Part shown: in pieces, positions 44,712-53,511 of the stretch | How positions within the stretch are numbered: position 1 is the stretch's first letter | How the letters are laid out: the number at the start of each line of letters is the position of its first letter | Assembly: GCA_023435745.1 (NCBI GenBank) | Contig: JAEZMD010000010.1 | Location: 1 to 64,000, forward strand | Length of the DNA stretch: 64,000 nt | Direction: 5' to 3' | Origin: Bacillota bacterium | Lineage (GTDB): Bacteria; Bacillota; Clostridia; Acetivibrionales; DTU013 | Notes under the pieces: generated by a model | What the model saw: only the letters and a program-made list of their open reading frames with translations | Database searches by the model: none | What the model was told of the DNA's origin: nothing | Position numbers and translations under genes: made by a program

Positions 44712-44733
44712 GGAGGATTTTTGGTAACATTAT
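44705..44733 (+). promoter_or_regulatory. Candidate cheW promoter overlapping the aroF -35
   Basis: TTGTCA (44705-44710) and CATTAT (44728-44733) are 17 bases apart on the plus strand. The -35 box shares its bases with the opposing TTGACA, so the two promoters would compete. The -10 match is only moderate. Confidence 0.4.
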
Positions 44734-44819
44734 GTCGAATATATATAGGTGCGTCCCTGACAACCAGGAGCGTTCATTAACAAGAAATGACCCTGAAAAT
44801 ATACTGAGGAGGTTTGAAA

Positions 44820-45281
44820 ATGGGTGATATCCAGATGGTGATTTTCGATATAAACGGTCAGTTGTTTGGCGCTGAAGCATGGCAGGTATTTCAGATCATC
44901 AAATATCAGGAAGCCACAAAGGTGCCCAAAATGCCCAAATTCATAGAGGGTATTCTGAATTTCAGAGATTCCGTGCTACCCGTGATTAATCTGGCCAAAC
45001 GATTTGATATGGGAGATACGACGATCAACAAGAAAACCAAAATACTTGTTGCACGTATTGGCGATAACTACGCAGGGTTCATTGTCAACGACGTCTCCGA
45101 GATTCTCCGGTTTGCCGAAAATGAAATCGATGCGGCGCCGGCCATGATGAATACCGAGGCCGCCCAATACCTGAAAAAGGTTGCGATCAGGGGGGAAAAG
45201 CTGATCTCCATCATCGATCTTGAAAAGGTATTGAACGACAGTGAGGTCAAAAAGCTTGCAAAAACCTTGAAGAAAGACTGA
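44820..45281 (+). CDS. CheW-like chemotaxis coupling protein
   Basis: A 153-residue single CheW domain: VIFDINGQLFGAEAWQVFQI, IPKMPKFIEGILNFRDSVLPVINL-like core (here KVPKMPKFIEGILNFR), and VRGEKLISIIDLEKVL-like ending. CheW couples chemoreceptors to CheA. No cheA, receptor or flagellar gene is in the window, so it is an orphan here and could also serve a non-chemotactic signalling array. ATG 44820 follows GAGGAGG by seven bases. Confidence 0.88.
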   Translation: MGDIQMVIFDINGQLFGAEAWQVFQIIKYQEATKVPKMPKFIEGILNFRDSVLPVINLAKRFDMGDTTINKKTKILVARIGDNYAGFIVNDVSEILRFAENEIDAAPAMMNTEAAQYLKKVAIRGEKLISIIDLEKVLNDSEVKKLAKTLKKD

Positions 45282-45587
45282 TCACATAATTTTTTCGATT
45301 TTGAATACGACAGGCCTGATTCCGTCGGTGCAACAGGCTATAATTACATTTTTATGCTTCATATGATCACTCATATCCCCGCCGCAATGAAGCAAGGTAA
45401 TATATTTGAAGATATCATCCCATGCCCAGGTACAAAAGTTTTCCGGTTGGTCAAGGTTTTCAGTATTAAACTGCTGTCCGACGGTAAAGGCCGAACATGG
45501 GCAGGCAGCTTTTCCATGAAGACAGAATTCCTCTGCCAGCTCGGGATTCTCAATAATCTTTTGGACAGTTATCCTGAATTGCGACAT
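45282..45587 (-). CDS. TIGR04076 family protein
   Basis: A 101-residue protein of unknown function. The family is recognised by ACP near residue 28, WAWDDIFKYITLLHCGGD, and the C-terminal CCTDGIRPVVFKIEKI. The conserved cysteines (ACPC, CC) suggest metal or cluster binding, which is untested. It is convergent with cheW, the two stop codons being directly adjacent, and lies 17 bases after ychF on the same strand, so it is probably cotranscribed with ychF. Confidence 0.8.
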   Translation of the reverse strand: MSQFRITVQKIIENPELAEEFCLHGKAACPCSAFTVGQQFNTENLDQPENFCTWAWDDIFKYITLLHCGGDMSDHMKHKNVIIACCTDGIRPVVFKIEKIM

Positions 45588-45604
45588 ATCAACCCACCCT
45601 TTCT

Positions 45605-46699
45605 TTATACATTAAAGCGGAACAATGTCACGTCTCCGTCCTGCATGACGTAGTCCTTGCCTTCAGAGCGCACAAGCCCTTTTTCGCGGGCCGCGTTGTA
45701 TGAGCCGCATGCTATAAGGTCATGATAGGCGACGATTTCTGCCCTGATGAAGCCTCTTTCGAAATCGCTGTGAATCTTGCCTGCAGCCTGCGGAGCCTTG
45801 GTGCCTCTGACAATAGTCCAGGCTCTGACCTCAGGCTGGCCTGCCGTTAAAAAGCTCATCAGTCCGAGAAGTTTGTAGCTGGCCTTTATCAGTCTGTCCA
45901 GACCGGATTCCTTTAACCCAAGTTCCTCCAGAAATACAGATCTTTCATCCGCTTCAAGCTGCGCGATTTCTTCCTCGATCCTTGCACAGATCACCAAAAC
46001 CTCAGAACCTTCCTTTTGCGCTATTTGGCGCAGTTCTGCAATGAAAGGATTCGGGCTGTCTGCCGAAAGATCGTCCTCGGATATATTAGCAGCATATAAC
46101 ACCGGCTTGGAGGTAAGAAGGAACAATTGCTCCACGAGTGTCAGCTCTTCGGCGCTGAAGGTCATTGCCCGGACTGGTGTTCCGCCTTCCAGAGCAGCCT
46201 TGATCCGCTCATACAGTTCCAGCTCGGTCTGGAATTTTTTATCTCCTGACTTTAGCAATTTGCGTGTCTTGTCAATGCGTTTGTCCAGCATTTCCAGGTC
46301 GGCAAATATCAGTTCCAGATTTATGGTCTCAATATCACGGGCGGGACCGATGGAACCATCCACATGAATGATATTTCCGTCTTCAAAACAGCGGACCACG
46401 TGAATGATGGCATCCACCTCGCGAATGTGTGAAAGAAATTTATTTCCCAGGCCTTCGCCTTTGCTTGCCCCTTTTACAAGACCGGCAATGTCGACAAATT
46501 CAACAGTGGTTGGCGTGACCTTCACAGGATTATACATTTCCGCCAGCTTGTCAAGCCGCTCATCTGGCACGGCGACTGTCCCCACATTGGGTTCTATGGT
46601 GCAAAACGGATAATTGGCGATCTCAGCCCCCGCTTTTGTGATTGCGTTAAAAAGTGTGCTCTTGCCAACGTTGGGCAAGCCTACTATGCCTAATTTCAT
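45605..46699 (-). CDS. ychF: Redox-regulated ATPase/GTPase YchF
   Basis: A 364-residue Obg-family P-loop protein that binds ribosomes and prefers ATP. G1 is GLPNVGKSTLFNAI, switch II DIAGLVKGASKGEGLGNKFL, and the G4 position reads NISE rather than NKxD, the YchF-specific change that explains ATP binding. The C-terminal TGS-like domain ends KDYVMQDGDVTLFRFNV. Full length. Confidence 0.95.
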   Translation of the reverse strand: MKLGIVGLPNVGKSTLFNAITKAGAEIANYPFCTIEPNVGTVAVPDERLDKLAEMYNPVKVTPTTVEFVDIAGLVKGASKGEGLGNKFLSHIREVDAIIHVVRCFEDGNIIHVDGSIGPARDIETINLELIFADLEMLDKRIDKTRKLLKSGDKKFQTELELYERIKAALEGGTPVRAMTFSAEELTLVEQLFLLTSKPVLYAANISEDDLSADSPNPFIAELRQIAQKEGSEVLVICARIEEEIAQLEADERSVFLEELGLKESGLDRLIKASYKLLGLMSFLTAGQPEVRAWTIVRGTKAPQAAGKIHSDFERGFIRAEIVAYHDLIACGSYNAAREKGLVRSEGKDYVMQDGDVTLFRFNV

Positions 46700-46844
46700 T
46701 TCTTATCCGACCTTCCTTATGCAGCAGTATAAATCATGTAAATTATACATGAACGGGGTCTGCAATGCAATAAAGCGAAAAAGAAGCATGAGGAAAAAAT
46801 TGAGTGGCTCAATTGAGTGTGAATGGAGCAGATAATGTGGAAAA

Positions 46845-46874
46845 TTGTTAACAAATTGTGAATAATGATAGAAT
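46845..46874 (+). promoter_or_regulatory. Candidate promoter upstream of the 46990 gene
   Basis: TTGTTA (46845-46850) and TAGAAT (46869-46874) are 18 bases apart. The region 46700-46989 is very AT-rich, so chance matches are likely; ATCTCT/AGAGAT arms near 46930-46957 could form a leader hairpin before the ribosome site. Confidence 0.35.
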
Positions 46875-46989
46875 TATTATCACAAACGAGATTTTAAATT
46901 TACATAATGTTATACTATTAGATAATTATAAATCTCTATCTTGCTTTCTTCAGAGATATATACAATTAAAATGAAAGGTGGCAGCAACT

Positions 46990-47328
46990 ATGTTTGGGAA
47001 AAAATCAGCACAGGAAAACAGGTACATCATCGCAGTTAAAGACTACGATGAGACAGTCGGATTGCTCAAGGAAGGCAAATTATCATTACAATATGACAAA
47101 TCCATTTATGTTAAAATGATAGATAGCCAAACATCCAGAGTGGACAACCTGAAAGAATTAAAAAAATTCGTCAGAGCAAACGGAAAGGCAGCCAAGGAGG
47201 TTGGACATTACTGGGAAGGCCTTATTGTAGAGGGCTATACGCTGGTTAATGTAGAATACCTCGAGAAGATCCCGGCGATTGATCATGTTTGCGGCAACAA
47301 AACAATTAAGTATGTCTGCAAGGTTTGA
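46990..47328 (+). CDS. Unknown 112-residue cytosolic protein
   Basis: I do not recognise this protein. It starts MFGKKSAQENRYIIAVKDYDE and has no signal or membrane segment; it is charged and alpha/beta in pattern, with a C-terminal HVCGNKTIKYVC holding two cysteines. ATG 46990 follows GAAAGGTGG by nine bases; a GTG at 46978 is less likely. It stands alone, with its own upstream AT-rich region and a terminator after it, which suggests a monocistronic gene. Confidence 0.7.
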   Translation: MFGKKSAQENRYIIAVKDYDETVGLLKEGKLSLQYDKSIYVKMIDSQTSRVDNLKELKKFVRANGKAAKEVGHYWEGLIVEGYTLVNVEYLEKIPAIDHVCGNKTIKYVCKV

Positions 47329-47373
47329 TCAAAGCTCAAGCTGCATACGGAAAGCAATTCGTTGTGTATCGGA

Positions 47374-47400
47374 GCCGCCTGTGAATTCAGGTGGTTTTCT
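47374..47400 (+). terminator. Terminator after the 46990 gene
   Basis: CCGCCTG pairs with CAGGTGG (one G-U) around TGAATT, followed by TTTTCTGTTT. It fits a moderate intrinsic terminator 46 bases after the stop codon. Confidence 0.65.
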
Positions 47401-47487
47401 GTTTATGTCCCAAGCCATTTGTTTCAACCGGAATCGAAAGGGTATGAATACATCAATACAAATTCCGGAAAGCAGTTGATATGAGCC

Positions 47488-48255
47488 ATGCTGATACTGA
47501 ACAGGCGAAAAAAGCTGACATTAAAATTGGAGACGGTTTATTTTGCTGATGATCCGTTCAAGTATGAAACGGATGCGGATATTGTGCTGTTTTATCTGTC
47601 AACCCTTCAGACGCCAAATGCAAGGGTTTTTCACACCTTGAGAATTGATCTGTTGAAGCCTGAAGAGCAGCTTTTCAGTGAACTGGAAGGTACAACACGA
47701 AAACGGATCCGCAGGGCTGAGAAAAGCGGCGGGTTTCCCATCCGGTTTTATAATGCACCCAATCCACAGGTAATAGATGAATTTTGTAATAATTATGATG
47801 AGTTTGCCAATACAAAAGGCATAGCCGTAAGCGACAGAGATTTATTGAAGATGGCGCAAAAACAGAATGCTTTGAGTATTTCCATGCTATCGGGCATGAA
47901 TGGAGAAATTCTTTGCGGCGCCGCAGAAATTCACGATGGGGAGATCGCCCTTGGCATGTATTCATTTTCGCATTTCAGAAGATATAAAGACAACACGGTG
48001 CGCAACATGATATCCAATGCCAACAAATATTTGTATTGGCAATTGATAAGGCACTGCAAGCAGCATGGATTTGCGATTCTGGACATGGGCGGACTGGGCA
48101 TGGGCCAGGAGACGTCCGATCTGGACTCCGTAGATAAGTTTAAACTTGGCTTTGGCGGAGAGATCCGGACACTGTACCACTTTTACCAGGCGAGAACACT
48201 AAAGGGCAGGCTGGCTCTGCTGGTTATTCGAAAAAACAGGCAGATCAGGTATTAA
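47488..48255 (+). CDS. FemAB/GNAT-fold aminoacyl- or acyltransferase-like protein
   Basis: 255 residues with a FemAB-like GNAT core: LEGTTRKRIRRAEKSG, a helix with YDEFANTKGI, then GEILCGAAEIHDGEIALGMYSFSHFRRY and LDMGGLG near the end. FemAB relatives add amino acids to peptidoglycan stem peptides or acyl groups to surface sugars; its place at the edge of the polysaccharide locus favours surface modification, by inference. The ribosome site before ATG 47488 is weak, so the start is uncertain. Confidence 0.7.
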   Translation: MLILNRRKKLTLKLETVYFADDPFKYETDADIVLFYLSTLQTPNARVFHTLRIDLLKPEEQLFSELEGTTRKRIRRAEKSGGFPIRFYNAPNPQVIDEFCNNYDEFANTKGIAVSDRDLLKMAQKQNALSISMLSGMNGEILCGAAEIHDGEIALGMYSFSHFRRYKDNTVRNMISNANKYLYWQLIRHCKQHGFAILDMGGLGMGQETSDLDSVDKFKLGFGGEIRTLYHFYQARTLKGRLALLVIRKNRQIRY

Positions 48256-48294
48256 TATAATTATTAATATACAGGGCAATCCTGCCATCAAATC

Positions 48295-48978
48295 CTAAAA
48301 AGCCTTACTGTCCCCAAGAAGGACCGGGATGGTTTTCAAAATGATTTTTATATCATAGGAGAAGCATCTCTCGCGGATATATTTCAGATCCAGATTGATC
48401 ATCTCTTCAAAACCGATATCGTTTCTCCCGCTTATCTGCCAGAGGCCTGTAATGCCGGGCCTTACGGACAGACGCAGATCCTGCCATTTGTCATATAGAT
48501 TCACCTCTCGCGGAAGAGGCGGCCTGGGTCCTACCAGGCTCATGTCGCCTTTTAGAACGTTTATGAGCTGGGGGAGCTCATCGATACTTGTTTTCCTGAT
48601 GACCCTGCCGACTCTTGTGATCCTGGGATCGTTGCGCATCTTGAACATATGTCCGCTTACTTCATTTTTCGACTCAAGCTGTTTTAACAATTGCTCTGCA
48701 TTCACGACCATGGAGCGAAATTTGTACATCTTAAAATATCTGCCCCTATGCCCAAGCCGGTCCTGGGCAAAAAACACGGGACCTTTGCTGTCAAGCCGGA
48801 TGGCAAGAGCTGTGATTAAAAAAACAGGGGAAAGTACGATGAGGGCAAACAGTGCTGCGGCAATATCAAAGGCGCGCTTTGCAAATCGATAGGGCAGCCG
48901 TGCATTATGGCTTATCACCCTGGTTTTTACCGTATCTCCGACACGGGACTGTAATTGCAGTTCGCTTGATTCCATCAT
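48295..48978 (-). CDS. Priming undecaprenyl-phosphate sugar-phosphate transferase
   Basis: A 227-residue WcaJ/CpsE-type enzyme that starts exopolysaccharide repeat units by moving a sugar phosphate to undecaprenyl phosphate. It has one membrane segment (FDIAAALFALIVLSPVFLIT, after YRFAKRA), then the conserved catalytic part: GPVFFAQDRLGHRGRYFKMYKFRSM, KTSIDELPQLINVLKGDMSLVGPRPPLP and RPGITGLWQISGRND. It is a short form without the N-terminal multi-helix domain. Last gene of the minus-strand arm; ATG 48978 follows AAGGAGG. Confidence 0.93.
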   Translation of the reverse strand: MMESSELQLQSRVGDTVKTRVISHNARLPYRFAKRAFDIAAALFALIVLSPVFLITALAIRLDSKGPVFFAQDRLGHRGRYFKMYKFRSMVVNAEQLLKQLESKNEVSGHMFKMRNDPRITRVGRVIRKTSIDELPQLINVLKGDMSLVGPRPPLPREVNLYDKWQDLRLSVRPGITGLWQISGRNDIGFEEMINLDLKYIRERCFSYDIKIILKTIPVLLGDSKAF

Positions 48979-49020
48979 AAAACCATCCTCCTTACCTGTC
49001 CCGGTAATGTACTGCCGGGA

Positions 49021-49743
49021 TTAAATCATTCGATAAATACTATCCTTATCATTGTCCAATATCAACCGGGGATTGGATGTAAACAGTTTATCCGCGTATT
49101 CGGAGCCCTGCCACCGGCACACCTTTTTGTATGCCTTGAGGTACCAGTCATCGTAGTCCTTTGCACAATGCGCATCTGATGCGACAAAATGAACCATTTT
49201 CAGCTTTATCAATTTTTTCGCATATTCCTCCACTGCAGTTCCATACACACCGGCAATGCTTCCTGCATCCACCTGCATCATGCATCCTCTTTCCATAAAA
49301 CGGGAAAACAGGGTAAAATCCCTTATCAGATTCAAATTCCTTTCAGGGTGTGCAATGATAATAGAAATCCTCTGCAGCTGAAGCTTGTAGATCATGTCAA
49401 ATGTATACAGCGGGATCGATTCATAAGGGAGCTCCAACAGGATATAGTCCGCTCTGTTCAAAAGAAGTAGCTTGTTATCAATGGCAAGCTTATCAATATA
49501 GGGGTTGATATAAACCTCACAGCCCGGTTTCAGAGTAATTCCAAATTCCCAGGCTTTTTCGACAGTTTCCATATAATGCTGTTGGATGCCCTCAAGCTCA
49601 AAAATGTTCTCCTGGTAATGGGGCGTGGCGATAATGGTGGTAATGCCGATCTCCTGAGCTTTCCTCAGCATTCTTACCGTTTCGTCCATAGTTGGAGAAC
49701 CATCGTCCATTCCATATATGATATGACTGTGAATATCGATCAT
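49021..49743 (-). CDS. CpsB/YwqE-type protein-tyrosine phosphatase (PHP)
   Basis: A 240-residue metal-dependent phosphatase of the PHP fold that removes phosphate from the tyrosine kinase of the same operon. It has IDIHSHIIYGMDDGSPTMDE, ATPHYQENIF, IAHPERN and FVASDAHCAKDYD. Together with the CpsC and CpsD genes upstream it forms the capsule phosphoregulatory set. Confidence 0.92.
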   Translation of the reverse strand: MIDIHSHIIYGMDDGSPTMDETVRMLRKAQEIGITTIIATPHYQENIFELEGIQQHYMETVEKAWEFGITLKPGCEVYINPYIDKLAIDNKLLLLNRADYILLELPYESIPLYTFDMIYKLQLQRISIIIAHPERNLNLIRDFTLFSRFMERGCMMQVDAGSIAGVYGTAVEEYAKKLIKLKMVHFVASDAHCAKDYDDWYLKAYKKVCRWQGSEYADKLFTSNPRLILDNDKDSIYRMI

Positions 49744-49776
49744 TGTTGACCACCTTGCCCCTAAAGCTTTTTTCGC

Positions 49777-50490
49777 CTAAAACTTTTTAAACCATCCGTT
49801 GCTGAATTTTTTACTCGTCCCGTGACTATTGTAATGGTTTGTGTAAATCTTATAATACTTCTTGTCCACTTTATTCAGTACGATGCCTATGTCCTTCACA
49901 CCGACCTTCTCAAGCTGGTCCTTTGCCGTGGCCACATTTCTGTAATCCGTGGCATTGGATCTGACCACCAGCAGAACGTAATCAGAAAGGGAAGCAAGAA
50001 TAGCTGCATCAATGTGCTTGCCCAGGGGAGGAGAATCTATGACAATCAAGTCAAAGGAATCCTCTACTTTCTCGAGGAGCTCGGCAAACTTCCTGGAAGA
50101 GAGGATGTCGGCCGATTTTGTGGGCTTTGGACCGCAAGTGATAAAATAAAAATTATCCAGGTTTGTGCTGCTGATGATTTCATCTATTTCCGCATTGCCG
50201 GAGATATAATTGGTAATGCCAATAAAGCTGTTGCTTCCAAGATGCTTGATCAGCATGGGTTTGTGAAGGTCCGCATCAATCAGCAGAACCCGGGTCCCCG
50301 CTTGGGCAAAGGAGATGCATAGATTGATTGCTGTTGATGTTTTGCCTTCTCCAAGTCCGCTGCTGGTCACAAGGACCTTCTTGATTTTGCGGTCTATCCC
50401 TTGATATTGAAGGTTGGTTCTCAATACGGTGTAAGCTTCTTCAATATTAGGATTTTGATAAAGATGTATGTTGTATGTTAGATTTGACAT
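49777..50490 (-). CDS. CpsD-type bacterial tyrosine kinase
   Basis: A 237-residue BY-kinase with Walker A (SSGLGEGKTSTAINL), Walker A' (VLLIDADLHKP) and Walker B (LIVIDSPP). The C-terminus carries a tyrosine cluster (KKYYKIYTNHYNSHG) that these kinases autophosphorylate. It works with the membrane adaptor encoded 11 bases upstream and is opposed by the CpsB phosphatase. Confidence 0.92.
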   Translation of the reverse strand: MSNLTYNIHLYQNPNIEEAYTVLRTNLQYQGIDRKIKKVLVTSSGLGEGKTSTAINLCISFAQAGTRVLLIDADLHKPMLIKHLGSNSFIGITNYISGNAEIDEIISSTNLDNFYFITCGPKPTKSADILSSRKFAELLEKVEDSFDLIVIDSPPLGKHIDAAILASLSDYVLLVVRSNATDYRNVATAKDQLEKVGVKDIGIVLNKVDKKYYKIYTNHYNSHGTSKKFSNGWFKKF

Positions 50491-50501
50491 AAACCAACCT
50501 C

Positions 50502-51161
50502 CTAAAACTTATAATCCGGAATGGTTCCGGTAACCTTTATACCAAGCGTTCTTTCCACATCCTCAGGTGTCCTGATTATATTGCTGTCAGGACGGAACAG
50601 GAGCGCCGCCGCAAAAGCCAATAAAAACGCGCCCATGAATGATAAAGCCGCAATGAAGAGGATTTCGCCGGCCGCAGGTTCCGCTTCTGTCGGCTTGTTT
50701 ATTACCGTTATCAGCGCTCCGGGAATGGATGACGGCATTTCCGAAAGCAAAAACGGTATCGCATGCGCGATCTGCTCCGCCAGTGCTTTTTTGTCATGCT
50801 GAACGGCTATATGAAGTATGTTTGCATTGTTAACCTTTTTTGCATGGATCGCGCCGGCAATCCTTTCAGGGGTGGTATCCTGCAAGCTTAGCCTTTGAAT
50901 GATATTTTCGGCGAACATGGTACTCTTTACAATCTCGCTGTAATTATCGCTCAGATGCAACGCAACCAAAAGGTCTGTATAGGCGCCTTGCGTGCTGTCC
51001 TGCAGGTCGCCTGCGGAAATATACAGGGAGGTATTCGATTCATACTCTATGGGGTTCAGCACGATGTAAAGCACTGTAAGTAAACAGGAGCATAGCAGTG
51101 ATATAAGGAGCATGAACACTATGAATCGTTTGGATATTGTTGTCGTTAAGCGCTTCTTCAT
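50502..51161 (-). CDS. CpsC/Wzz-type membrane adaptor of the tyrosine kinase
   Basis: A 219-residue chain-length/activator protein: helix near residues 10-32, an extracellular coil-rich loop, and a second helix (about 165-190, AALSFMGAFLLAFAAALLF) with the cytoplasmic tail that activates CpsD (RTPEDVERTLGIKVTGTIPDY). I start it at ATG 51161 (MKKRLTTTIS), which has GGGGAG upstream; an in-frame ATG 18 bases earlier is possible. Confidence 0.9.
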   Translation of the reverse strand: MKKRLTTTISKRFIVFMLLISLLCSCLLTVLYIVLNPIEYESNTSLYISAGDLQDSTQGAYTDLLVALHLSDNYSEIVKSTMFAENIIQRLSLQDTTPERIAGAIHAKKVNNANILHIAVQHDKKALAEQIAHAIPFLLSEMPSSIPGALITVINKPTEAEPAAGEILFIAALSFMGAFLLAFAAALLFRPDSNIIRTPEDVERTLGIKVTGTIPDYKF

Positions 51162-51230
51162 AAACAGGACTCCCCGCATGTACGTTTTCTTTTTATTACC
51201 CGCTTATTGCAGAAGCAAACAGGGATAGAA

Positions 51231-51273
51231 AAAAAGGCCCCGGGATCCTGTAATCTGGATGCCCAGGGCTTTT
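51231..51273 (-). terminator. Intrinsic terminator after the DUF4832 gene
   Basis: On the minus strand AAAAGCCCTGGGCAT pairs with ATCCCGGGGCC(TTTT) around a 12-base loop, ending in TTTTTTT. It separates the DUF4832 gene from cpsC, which must then have its own promoter or depend on read-through. Confidence 0.75.
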
Positions 51274-51332
51274 AAAAGAGGATTTTCCTGTATTTCAGAG
51301 GATTTTCAATATTTCAGCAGACAGGTATCCGA

Positions 51333-53189
51333 TCAGCGGATGAAAATCAGATTTTTCGTCGCCTTCACTTTCCCGTCAGACCTGGAGACAGCGGTCAGAG
51401 TCGCGGAAGCAGATCCGGCATTGGTCTCAACAATTATTTTACCGGTTTCGCTGTTCAGCGTCACACCTTTTAAAGTGGTATTCAGTGACCATGTCACGGC
51501 TTCGCCGTTCATTATTGCGCCGTTCTGATCTTTCACGGCACCTTTATAATCGGAATAGGTGACATTCTTGCGCGGAACCTCAATGTAGGTGGACCCGGTA
51601 ATCTCTATTGAAGTAGCTACCGGCTCAGGCTGCGGCTCGGGCTCAGGCTGTGGTTCGGGCTGTGGTTCGGGCTGTGGCTCAGGCTGCGGCTCAGGCTGCG
51701 GTTCAGGCTGCGGTTCAGGCTCTGGCTCGGGCTGTGGCTCAGGCTGCGGCTCGGGTTCAGGCTCAGGCTGTGGTTCAGGTTCAGGGATAGCTTCCTGTGC
51801 GACCGTTACCTGGCTGAGTGAATATCTGCCGTCGGCTCTTCTTCCATCGATGGCCAGGTCAATCCCCGGCAAGCCTGTCTCAGGATCAAGAATTCCAACG
51901 CATAGGGTATAGACGCCTGCGGCAAGATTAGATGGGATGTCAATAACAGAGGTGAATTGCGTTGTGCCGGGAAGCCATGTTCTGATATCTTCAGACACAA
52001 TGTTTTTCACTACTATGCTTCCGGAGGAATCCGCAAGGGATAATTCCAGAGGCCATTCGTAATAGAAGGGCGCGACGCCTTTGTTTGCCCAGTCCATGTC
52101 AATGGAAAGCTCATTACCGGAAAGGATCTCACTCTGGTGGGAAACCGACGCTATTACAAAGCGATAACCCATGGTGGTGAGCATTTTATCAAAATTTTTC
52201 TGCAGGCTTGTGCCTGTTGGCTGATGACCCGGCGAGCATGGCCCGAGCCAGCTGGTATGACTGTCTCTGAGCATCTTAAGAGATGTTTCAATCGTTGAAT
52301 CCTGCAGATACATTGTGCCTGGATAGTTAGCTATCTCGCCGCCCGAAGGAGCTGTCTTCCAATAGTCAGGCATTGAAGGATGATTTTCACCGGTCAGATA
52401 GTCTTTATAGCCGTTATTGATATAGTCATTGAAATAATCGTATGTTTGTGCTTTACTGCCGAAGGAGTCATTGAAAAGACCCATGCCGTTGTCTTTGGCA
52501 ATCTGGAACGGCCTCCTCATTAGCAGATATTTATTCGTAAAGTTGTCTATGTAGTGTTGTACATACTGGTCGGAGACCGCTTTTTTCGGAAATGGGATCG
52601 TAAAGCTGTCGCTCTTCTTTGTATGGAATTCACCCCATTGCCCGAGACTTCCCAGCGCGATCATAGCTACGCGGTTATCATCATTGTACCTGTCGGCCAA
52701 AGCCTTAATGAGCTTTCCGTGCAAGGCGATCAGCTTCGGGTTGTTGTAGTTCGGGCTGAAGCCTTTTCCCCAGTCAATGTCATACCATATGCCGTCTGCG
52801 CCGATTTCTTCATAGAGCCAGTCCGGGATATCCATATGGGAAGTGGAACCTGGGTAGTCCATGTTGATACGGATAATGATTTTTACACCTTTACTGTCCC
52901 AGTAACTGAACTTGTTTCTCGATTCCAGAGCGGTAAAGGCATAATTTCCTTTTGTGGGCTCAAGTTCACGCCAGGTGGCATTGATATAGACCAGCCTGTG
53001 AGGCTGCTGGTAAGGTCCGCCGCTTGCCCATGGCGCCCAGCCCATATATGGGTTGTTAAGAACGGATGAAATTTCTGTGGGTGTATAAGAAACAGTGTTG
53101 TCTGTAATTGAAGCGAAAACAGTGGATGAAGTCAGAAGTGTCAGTACGAGTGCCGAAATGATTGCAATCCTTGCAATAAATGAGGACAT
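51333..53189 (-). CDS. Secreted DUF4832 glycoside-hydrolase-like protein with Pro-Glu linker and Ig-like domain
   Basis: 618 residues. A signal peptide (about 1-26, ending STVFAS) is followed by a DUF4874/DUF4832 region (about 35-450) with a TIM-barrel look: [43 protein letters not shown]. Next comes a Pro-Glu-Gln linker (about 468-524) and a bacterial Ig-like (BIG2) domain to the end. The family is found near polysaccharide genes and probably binds or cuts glycans; that activity is inferred. AAGGAGAG precedes ATG 53189. Confidence 0.85.
   Translation of the reverse strand: MSSFIARIAIISALVLTLLTSSTVFASITDNTVSYTPTEISSVLNNPYMGWAPWASGGPYQQPHRLVYINATWRELEPTKGNYAFTALESRNKFSYWDSKGVKIIIRINMDYPGSTSHMDIPDWLYEEIGADGIWYDIDWGKGFSPNYNNPKLIALHGKLIKALADRYNDDNRVAMIALGSLGQWGEFHTKKSDSFTIPFPKKAVSDQYVQHYIDNFTNKYLLMRRPFQIAKDNGMGLFNDSFGSKAQTYDYFNDYINNGYKDYLTGENHPSMPDYWKTAPSGGEIANYPGTMYLQDSTIETSLKMLRDSHTSWLGPCSPGHQPTGTSLQKNFDKMLTTMGYRFVIASVSHQSEILSGNELSIDMDWANKGVAPFYYEWPLELSLADSSGSIVVKNIVSEDIRTWLPGTTQFTSVIDIPSNLAAGVYTLCVGILDPETGLPGIDLAIDGRRADGRYSLSQVTVAQEAIPEPEPQPEPEPEPQPEPQPEPEPEPQPEPQPEPQPEPQPEPQPEPQPEPEPQPEPVATSIEITGSTYIEVPRKNVTYSDYKGAVKDQNGAIMNGEAVTWSLNTTLKGVTLNSETGKIIVETNAGSASATLTAVSRSDGKVKATKNLIFIR
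51620..51786 (-). repeat. PEPQPE-coding repeat
   Basis: About 28 Pro-x pairs are encoded by alternating hexanucleotides (ccgagc, ccgcag variants). The repeat is uninterrupted in frame and forms a stiff extended linker between the catalytic-like region and the Ig-like domain. Synonymous variation between copies suggests it is not a very recent slippage product. Confidence 0.85.
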
Positions 53190-53511
53190 TTAATGAGATC
53201 TCTCCTTTTTAGTTTGGCTTTATTTAAGTTTGCATTTATATATGTAAATAATACGATACAGTATTATGCATGTCAATCACGCAGGAGGCCTCATTTACAT
53301 AGTTCCAGCGACCTATTTGTAGTTATACAGATGCAATTTCTACGGACAACGGCACTGCCATGACTCCTCACCTTAAATTATCTTTTGTGAAAGGGGTGCA
53401 CTACAGTGGGTGCTTGGAAACACAACCGGAATAAACGGCACTGCCGGTGCCCGTAGTTTTTGTTACAAATGTATTCTATTTGGGTATTTACATGGCATCG
53501 AGGTGATGGAG
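53190..53511. other. Divergent control region of the polysaccharide locus
   Basis: No gene is seen. Bases 53210-53275 are AT-rich and probably hold the minus-strand promoter of the DUF4832 gene. AACGGCACTGCC occurs twice (about 53353 and 53434), the second copy forming a terminator-like hairpin before the plus-strand arm. The open frame from 53410 into the acetyltransferase lacks similarity before 53512. Confidence 0.5.
53435..53461 (+). terminator. Leader hairpin before the plus-strand polysaccharide genes
   Basis: ACGG-CAC pairs with GTG-CCCGT with one bulged base around a five-base loop, followed by AGTTTTT. It lies 51 bases before the first gene start, so read-through would be needed to express the arm: an arrangement used by antitermination systems of long surface-polysaccharide operons. 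Confidence 0.45.

Noticed and set aside
46845..46867. Rex-like operator (TTGTTAA ... TTGTGAA)
   Set aside because: The half-sites are in direct rather than inverted arrangement, and the region is AT-rich enough for chance matches.
51589..51912. Gly/Ser/Cys-rich frame antisense to the DUF4832 gene
   Set aside because: It is the antisense reading of the Pro-Glu repeat.
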